9,537 nucleotides of DNA from Syntrophomonas sp. UBA4807. GTDB taxonomy: Bacteria > Bacillota > Syntrophomonadia > Syntrophomonadales > Syntrophomonadaceae. Made by a program: the position numbers and the translations under genes. Within the stretch, counting starts at the first letter, position 1, and each line of letters starts with the position of its first letter. Below the pieces are notes generated by a model. It saw only the letters and a list, made by a program, of their open reading frames with translations. It ran no database searches and was not told the origin of the DNA. Shown here one piece after another: positions 6,556 through 9,537 of this stretch. The stretch is from NCBI GenBank assembly GCA_002402575.1, contig DHGD01000160.1, forward strand, positions 1,601 through 11,137, in the 5' to 3' direction.

Positions 6556-6560
6556 GGTGA
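6554..6560 (+). promoter_or_regulatory. ribosome binding site that fixes the hutI start
   Basis: GAGGTGA is a strong Shine-Dalgarno match 5 bases before ATG 6566. The in-frame GTG at 6557 lies inside this site and would have no usable binding sequence of its own, so ATG 6566 is preferred. The site overlaps the ftcD stop codon, which suggests coupled translation. Confidence 0.7.
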
Positions 6561-6565
6561 CCAAT

Positions 6566-7798
6566 ATGAATGCCGATTTAATAATAAAGTCACATCATAT
6601 CATCAGTTGCCAGGAAGGTGCCCCTCTTGAAGCCGTGGATGGATACATCGCAGTTGAAGGCGGCCGGATCACCGCCTGTGGAAGGGGAGAAGCCCCTGCC
6701 GGGCTGTTGTCACCCGCCGCCAGAATCATGGATGTCGGCGATCAGGTGGTGATACCCGGGTTGATTGACGCCCACACCCACCTGGTACATGGAGGCTCGC
6801 GGGAAAACGAGCTGGCTTTGAAACTGCGGGGAGTGTCCTATATGGACATACTCCGCTCGGGAGGAGGCATACTGGATACCGTAGCCAGGACCAGACAGGC
6901 GTCCAAAGAAGAACTTAAGGCCAAGGCCAGGATCAGCCTCGATCAAATGCTGCTCCACGGAACAACTACGGTAGAGGCCAAAAGCGGTTACGGCTTGGAC
7001 CTGGAAACCGAGATAAAATGCCTGGAGGCGGCCCGTGAACTCAATGCTGAACATGCTGTGGACATAATCAGCACCTATATGGGCGCCCATGCCATGCCGC
7101 AAGAATTCGCCGCCGACCCGGAGGGGTATATGCGGCTTATGATGGAAGAGGTCATGCCATATGTGTCCCGGCGCCAATTAGCGGAATTTATGGATGTGTT
7201 CTGTGAACAGGGAGTTTTTTCCCCCCGGCAAGCCAGGGTACTGATGGCAAGCGGCAGCAGCATGGGCTTTAAGCTGAAGATCCATGCTGACGAAATGGTT
7301 CCGCTGCAGGGCGCAGAGCTGGCGGCAGAGATGCGGGCGGTATCCGCCGACCACCTGTTAGCCGCATCAGAAACAGGCTTGGAAGCCATGCAGCGGGCCG
7401 GCGTAACCGCGGTACTCTTGCCCGGAACCTCCTTTTATCTGATGCTGAACCGGTATGCCGACGCCCGTGGCATGTTAGACAAGGGACTGCGGGTAGCACT
7501 GGCCAGCGATTATAACCCCGGTTCTTGCCCCTGCGAAAACCTGCAGGCCATCATGACCATGGCCTGCTTTGGCATGCGTTTGCCGCCCGTCGAGATACTG
7601 CGGGGAATGACCATCAATGCTGCTTATGCGGTGGACCGGAGCGATGACATCGGCAGTATCGAAGCGGGAAAAAAAGCCGACCTGGTAATTTTTAAAGCGC
7701 CTAATTGGGAATACGTGGTGTATCATTTCGGGATCAATCATGTTGATAAAGTAATCAAGAACGGTCGTCTGGCAGTCGATAACGGCAGTTTGTTATAG
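6566..7798 (+). CDS. hutI: imidazolonepropionase
   Basis: HutI (EC 3.5.2.7) opens the ring of imidazolone propionate to give N-formimino-L-glutamate. It is an amidohydrolase-superfamily enzyme with one catalytic metal ion (Zn or Fe). Counted from ATG 6566 the protein has 410 residues, usual for the family. The metal ligands are in place: His70 and His72 in GLIDAHTHLVHGG, His240 in KIHADE, and Asp315 in ALASDYNPGS. The substrate-loop phrase SRENELALKLRGVSY and the SGGGI segment follow the HTH motif as in Bacillus HutI. The C-terminal IEAGKKADLVIF returns to the small beta domain. GTG 6557 would add three residues (MTN), but the ribosome binding site supports the ATG. It sits between ftcD and fchA, though it acts before both. 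Confidence 0.96.
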   Translation: MNADLIIKSHHIISCQEGAPLEAVDGYIAVEGGRITACGRGEAPAGLLSPAARIMDVGDQVVIPGLIDAHTHLVHGGSRENELALKLRGVSYMDILRSGGGILDTVARTRQASKEELKAKARISLDQMLLHGTTTVEAKSGYGLDLETEIKCLEAARELNAEHAVDIISTYMGAHAMPQEFAADPEGYMRLMMEEVMPYVSRRQLAEFMDVFCEQGVFSPRQARVLMASGSSMGFKLKIHADEMVPLQGAELAAEMRAVSADHLLAASETGLEAMQRAGVTAVLLPGTSFYLMLNRYADARGMLDKGLRVALASDYNPGSCPCENLQAIMTMACFGMRLPPVEILRGMTINAAYAVDRSDDIGSIEAGKKADLVIFKAPNWEYVVYHFGINHVDKVIKNGRLAVDNGSLL

Positions 7799-7814
7799 AG
7801 AGGAATGAGTTCGC

Positions 7815-8462
7815 TTGCTTAATGATCTTAGTCTGACGGATTTCACCGATCTGTTGGCCAGTTCGGCGCCGGCGCCGGGCGGGGGCAGTACTGCGGCATT
7901 GGCCGGTGCGCTGGCTTCGGCCTTGAGTATAATGGTTTACAGCCTCACTACGGGCAAGAAAGCCTACTCGGAATTGGACAGCCAGATAAAGCAGCAAATG
8001 GCGTTGGATTACCAGGTGCTCGGAGGCTTGAAACAGGAGCTGATAGGATTGGTGGAGGAGGATACGCGGGCTTTTAATCAAGTTATGGAAGCCTTGAGAC
8101 TGCCGCGGCAAACCGATGCGGAAAAGGCCTGGCGGGTAGAAAGGCTCCAAGCAGCCAACCGTTATGCCGCACAGGTTCCCCTGCTGGTGGCCCAGAAATG
8201 CCTGGCCCTCTTGCAGCACCAGGCGAATATAGCATGCCATGGGAACGGTAGCGCAGTATCCGATATCGGGGTAGGAGCTTTGCTGGCCTATACCGGCCTG
8301 GAAAGCGCGGTTTTGAACGTGCGCATAAATCTGCCCGGCCTTGAAGAGGAAGCCAGACAACAGCTCACCGGCGCTTGTAAGCTCCTGTTGGAAGAAGGCC
8401 TGTGGTTAAAAGAACAAATAATGGGCACGATTGAGCGCAGGATGGAAAGTATATTGGGTTGA
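7815..8462 (+). CDS. fchA: formimidoyltetrahydrofolate cyclodeaminase
   Basis: The enzyme (EC 4.3.1.4) converts 5-formimino-THF to 5,10-methenyl-THF and ammonia, the last step of this route. The 215 residues match the C-terminal half of mammalian FTCD: LTDFTDLLASSAPAPGGGST at the N-terminus, then AALAGALASAL, EEDTRAFNQVMEALRLP (81-97) and GNGSAVSDIGVGALLAY (143-159). Few other enzymes share this all-helical fold. The start is TTG 7815, which gives the normal family N-terminus. GAGAGGA at 7798-7804 precedes it with a 10-base gap and overlaps the hutI stop. The nearer ATG at 7805 is out of frame and stops after five codons. The TTG start may lower yield. It is the last hut gene, followed by a terminator hairpin. 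Confidence 0.94.
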   Translation: MLNDLSLTDFTDLLASSAPAPGGGSTAALAGALASALSIMVYSLTTGKKAYSELDSQIKQQMALDYQVLGGLKQELIGLVEEDTRAFNQVMEALRLPRQTDAEKAWRVERLQAANRYAAQVPLLVAQKCLALLQHQANIACHGNGSAVSDIGVGALLAYTGLESAVLNVRINLPGLEEEARQQLTGACKLLLEEGLWLKEQIMGTIERRMESILG

Positions 8463-8500
8463 TAGCGGTTGCGTACCAGCCGCTGAACCGCTATAATTTT
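8462..8500 (+). terminator. probable terminator of the hut operon
   Basis: ATAGCGGTT (8462-8470) pairs perfectly with AACCGCTAT (8486-8494). Three further pairs (8471-8473 with 8481-8483) extend the stem inward past a two-base bulge. The following sequence AATTTTA is only a weak U tract, so termination may be partial. It starts on the last base of the fchA stop codon. Confidence 0.55.
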
Positions 8501-8513
8501 ACTAGGTTAGTAA
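8469..8513 (+). promoter_or_regulatory. possible promoter and palindromic operator before the downstream cluster
   Basis: A perfect TATAAT (8492-8497) lies 17 bases after TTGCGT (8469-8474), which matches three of six -35 positions. Both boxes are inside the terminator hairpin. Directly downstream, where transcription would begin, TTACTA (8499-8504) and TAGTAA (8508-8513) form a palindrome with a 3-base centre, and TTAGTA recurs at 8523-8528. This looks like an operator. The binding protein is unknown. Confidence 0.4.
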
Positions 8514-8539
8514 TACAGTAATTTAGTAGGGAGGCGGCT

Positions 8540-9019
8540 ATGAAGATACCGACCACGCTAAAACATAAACCGGTCATCGTAGTAGAAAATTATGAGCATG
8601 TGGATGGCAGGTATGCCTACAAATCAGACGCCAAGGGCCTTTCACTGGGCTTGGCGCAATGGAATGACCGCGGCCGGCTGGACATTTCCGCCAAAGTGTG
8701 GCGGCACACCGGGGAGAAATGGTCCCGGCAATCCGAAGAACTGCCTCTGCACCGGGTTTTGGACCTGGCTATTCTCATCTGCAGTAGTAAGCTTTATTTC
8801 AGTGCGGCCTACCGTAATGAAAGGCTTTATGACCCTGACAGACCCAATATCGATAGGGTCGGACTGCAGGGCGACGCCATGACGGTTGAGGTATGCACCG
8901 ATAACGAGAAAATCGACGAGGATATCCAGTTGTTCAATCAAGTCCTGAGTAATGATGATGAATTGATCGGCGAGCGGCTGCTGACCCTGTCCAGGATATT
9001 GAAAGAGATGGGGTATTGA
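8540..9019 (+). CDS. conserved protein of unknown function (possibly DUF6530)
   Basis: This is a 159-residue soluble protein with no signal peptide or membrane segment. Visible features are VVENYEHVDGRYAYKSDAKG near the N-terminus, then LSLGLAQWNDRGRLDISAKV, a WRHTGEKWSRQSEELPLHR segment (54-72), a cysteine in LAILICSSKLYF, and an acidic C-terminal helix ending LSRILKEMGY. From memory it resembles a conserved family in Bacillota, probably DUF6530; I cannot verify the number. The dense W/R/D/E content in the middle suggests a defined fold, but I do not assign a function. The start ATG 8540 has AGGGAGG at 8528-8534 with a 5-base gap. The next gene begins one base after its stop, so the two are surely co-transcribed. 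Confidence 0.85.
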   Translation: MKIPTTLKHKPVIVVENYEHVDGRYAYKSDAKGLSLGLAQWNDRGRLDISAKVWRHTGEKWSRQSEELPLHRVLDLAILICSSKLYFSAAYRNERLYDPDRPNIDRVGLQGDAMTVEVCTDNEKIDEDIQLFNQVLSNDDELIGERLLTLSRILKEMGY

Positions 9020-9020
9020 T

Positions 9021-9401
9021 ATGAGCCCGGTCAAAAAGAAAATCAACATCGCTATCTTTGTCAACGACCACGGGCAAGTCACCCGGGTCCCCAGTCCCAA
9101 CCGAACCAGAATCCCGGTGCTGGCTTATCTGGCCAGTAAATTTGAGCCCAATCGGGTTTATCATGAAAAGGAAGTCAATGCGGTTTTGAACAGATGGCAT
9201 AGCTTCGCTGATTATTTCCTGCTGCGCAGGCTGCTGGTTGATTATGGATTTTTGGCCCGCACCGCGGACGGTTCCGAGTACCGGGTGGTGAATTCCGGTC
9301 AAGAATGCTTCAATTGGATAAAAACAGGAAAACAGCGCCGGTTCACATTAACTATAATTAATAATAAATTAAGGTCGGGGGGTAAGGGAGTTGCAGCATA
9401 G
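9021..9401 (+). CDS. DUF2087-domain protein, possible transcriptional regulator
   Basis: The first ~90 of 126 residues match the DUF2087 pattern: a hydrophobic start, P-(4)-R-(1)-PVLAYLASKFEPNRVYHEKE (about 24-50), VNAVLNRWH, and DYFLLRRLLVDYGFLART (64-81) ending at G-SEYRV. In larger proteins this domain often follows an ArsR-type DNA-binding domain; here it stands alone, as is also common. The region may itself be winged-helix-like, but DNA binding is not shown. The last ~25 residues are encoded by an AT-rich then G-rich stretch and look like a non-conserved extension. ATG 9021 is one base after the preceding stop. Its 3' end overlaps the start of the next open frame by 11 bases. Confidence 0.85.
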   Translation: MSPVKKKINIAIFVNDHGQVTRVPSPNRTRIPVLAYLASKFEPNRVYHEKEVNAVLNRWHSFADYFLLRRLLVDYGFLARTADGSEYRVVNSGQECFNWIKTGKQRRFTLTIINNKLRSGGKGVAA

Positions 9402-9537
9402 TTTTTTATTTGAGGAAGGCTACTGGAAAGCCAGCGGTTATTATTATACCGAAAAAGGGGAAGCGCATCAGGTCGAGGGGCAAGTGCGCATCTATCATGA
9501 GGACGATTTATGGTTCAACGATGGGGTTTTGAAGGTG
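9391..9537 (+). CDS. unrecognised gene, truncated by the window end
   Basis: An open frame begins at TTG 9391 and is still open at the window edge after 49 codons. It reads MQHSFLFEEGYWKASGYYYT, followed by EKGEAHQVEGQVRIYHEDD and LWFNDGVLKV. The spaced aromatic and glycine residues (G-YW-A-GYYY, G-V-I-H-LW) suggest a beta-rich protein. The next in-frame stop upstream is at 9370-9372, and no ATG or GTG lies between. GGTCGGGGGG (9373-9382) is the only purine-rich stretch at suitable distance, so initiation looks weak and may depend on coupling with the overlapping upstream gene. I do not recognise the family. Confidence 0.55.
   Translation, partial: MQHSFLFEEGYWKASGYYYTEKGEAHQVEGQVRIYHEDDLWFNDGVLKV

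Overview
The window is a bacterial chromosome segment, most likely from a Gram-positive Bacillota of the clostridial type. The evidence is a HutP antiterminator, strong AGGAGG-type ribosome binding sites, tight same-strand gene packing, sigma-A-like promoters and the formimino-tetrahydrofolate route of histidine breakdown. The genus cannot be fixed from sequence alone. All supported genes lie on the + strand.

Region 1 (1-519) has no intact gene. It begins with the possible last codons of an upstream gene and a probably bidirectional terminator. Next comes what reads as a decayed gene for a ~58-residue membrane protein, interrupted by one amber codon and one single-base frameshift. A stretch with several nested inverted repeats follows, ending in a strong intrinsic terminator; it may be a small RNA or a structured 3' untranslated region. 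A perfect TATAAT box then leads into a DMT/EamA-family transporter gene (520-1419).

Region 2 (1454-8494) is a complete histidine utilisation (hut) operon in the order hutP, attenuator, hutH, hutU, ftcD, hutI, fchA. A good promoter precedes hutP. Between hutP and hutH sits a 19-bp intrinsic terminator. Its 5' arm can instead pair with an upstream segment, and UAG triplets lie around and between the arms, as expected for histidine-activated HutP antitermination. HutH converts histidine to urocanate, HutU makes imidazolone propionate, and HutI makes formiminoglutamate. FtcD moves the formimino group to tetrahydrofolate and releases glutamate. FchA deaminates the product to methenyl-THF. All catalytic motifs I could check are intact. 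HutU is the long (~680 residue), eukaryote-like form rather than the ~555 residue Bacillus/Pseudomonas form. FtcD and FchA correspond to the two halves of the mammalian fused FTCD enzyme.

Region 3 (8462-9537) starts with a terminator hairpin that overlaps a possible promoter and a palindromic operator-like site. Three tightly packed genes of unknown role follow: a conserved 159-residue protein, a DUF2087-type protein, and an unrecognised gene that starts inside the end of the DUF2087 gene and runs off the window.

I see no mobile element, CRISPR array, tRNA or rRNA. The least explained parts are the decayed small gene and structured segment at 99-408, and the unknown cluster at the right end. 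The hut regulatory element is the clearest mechanistic story.
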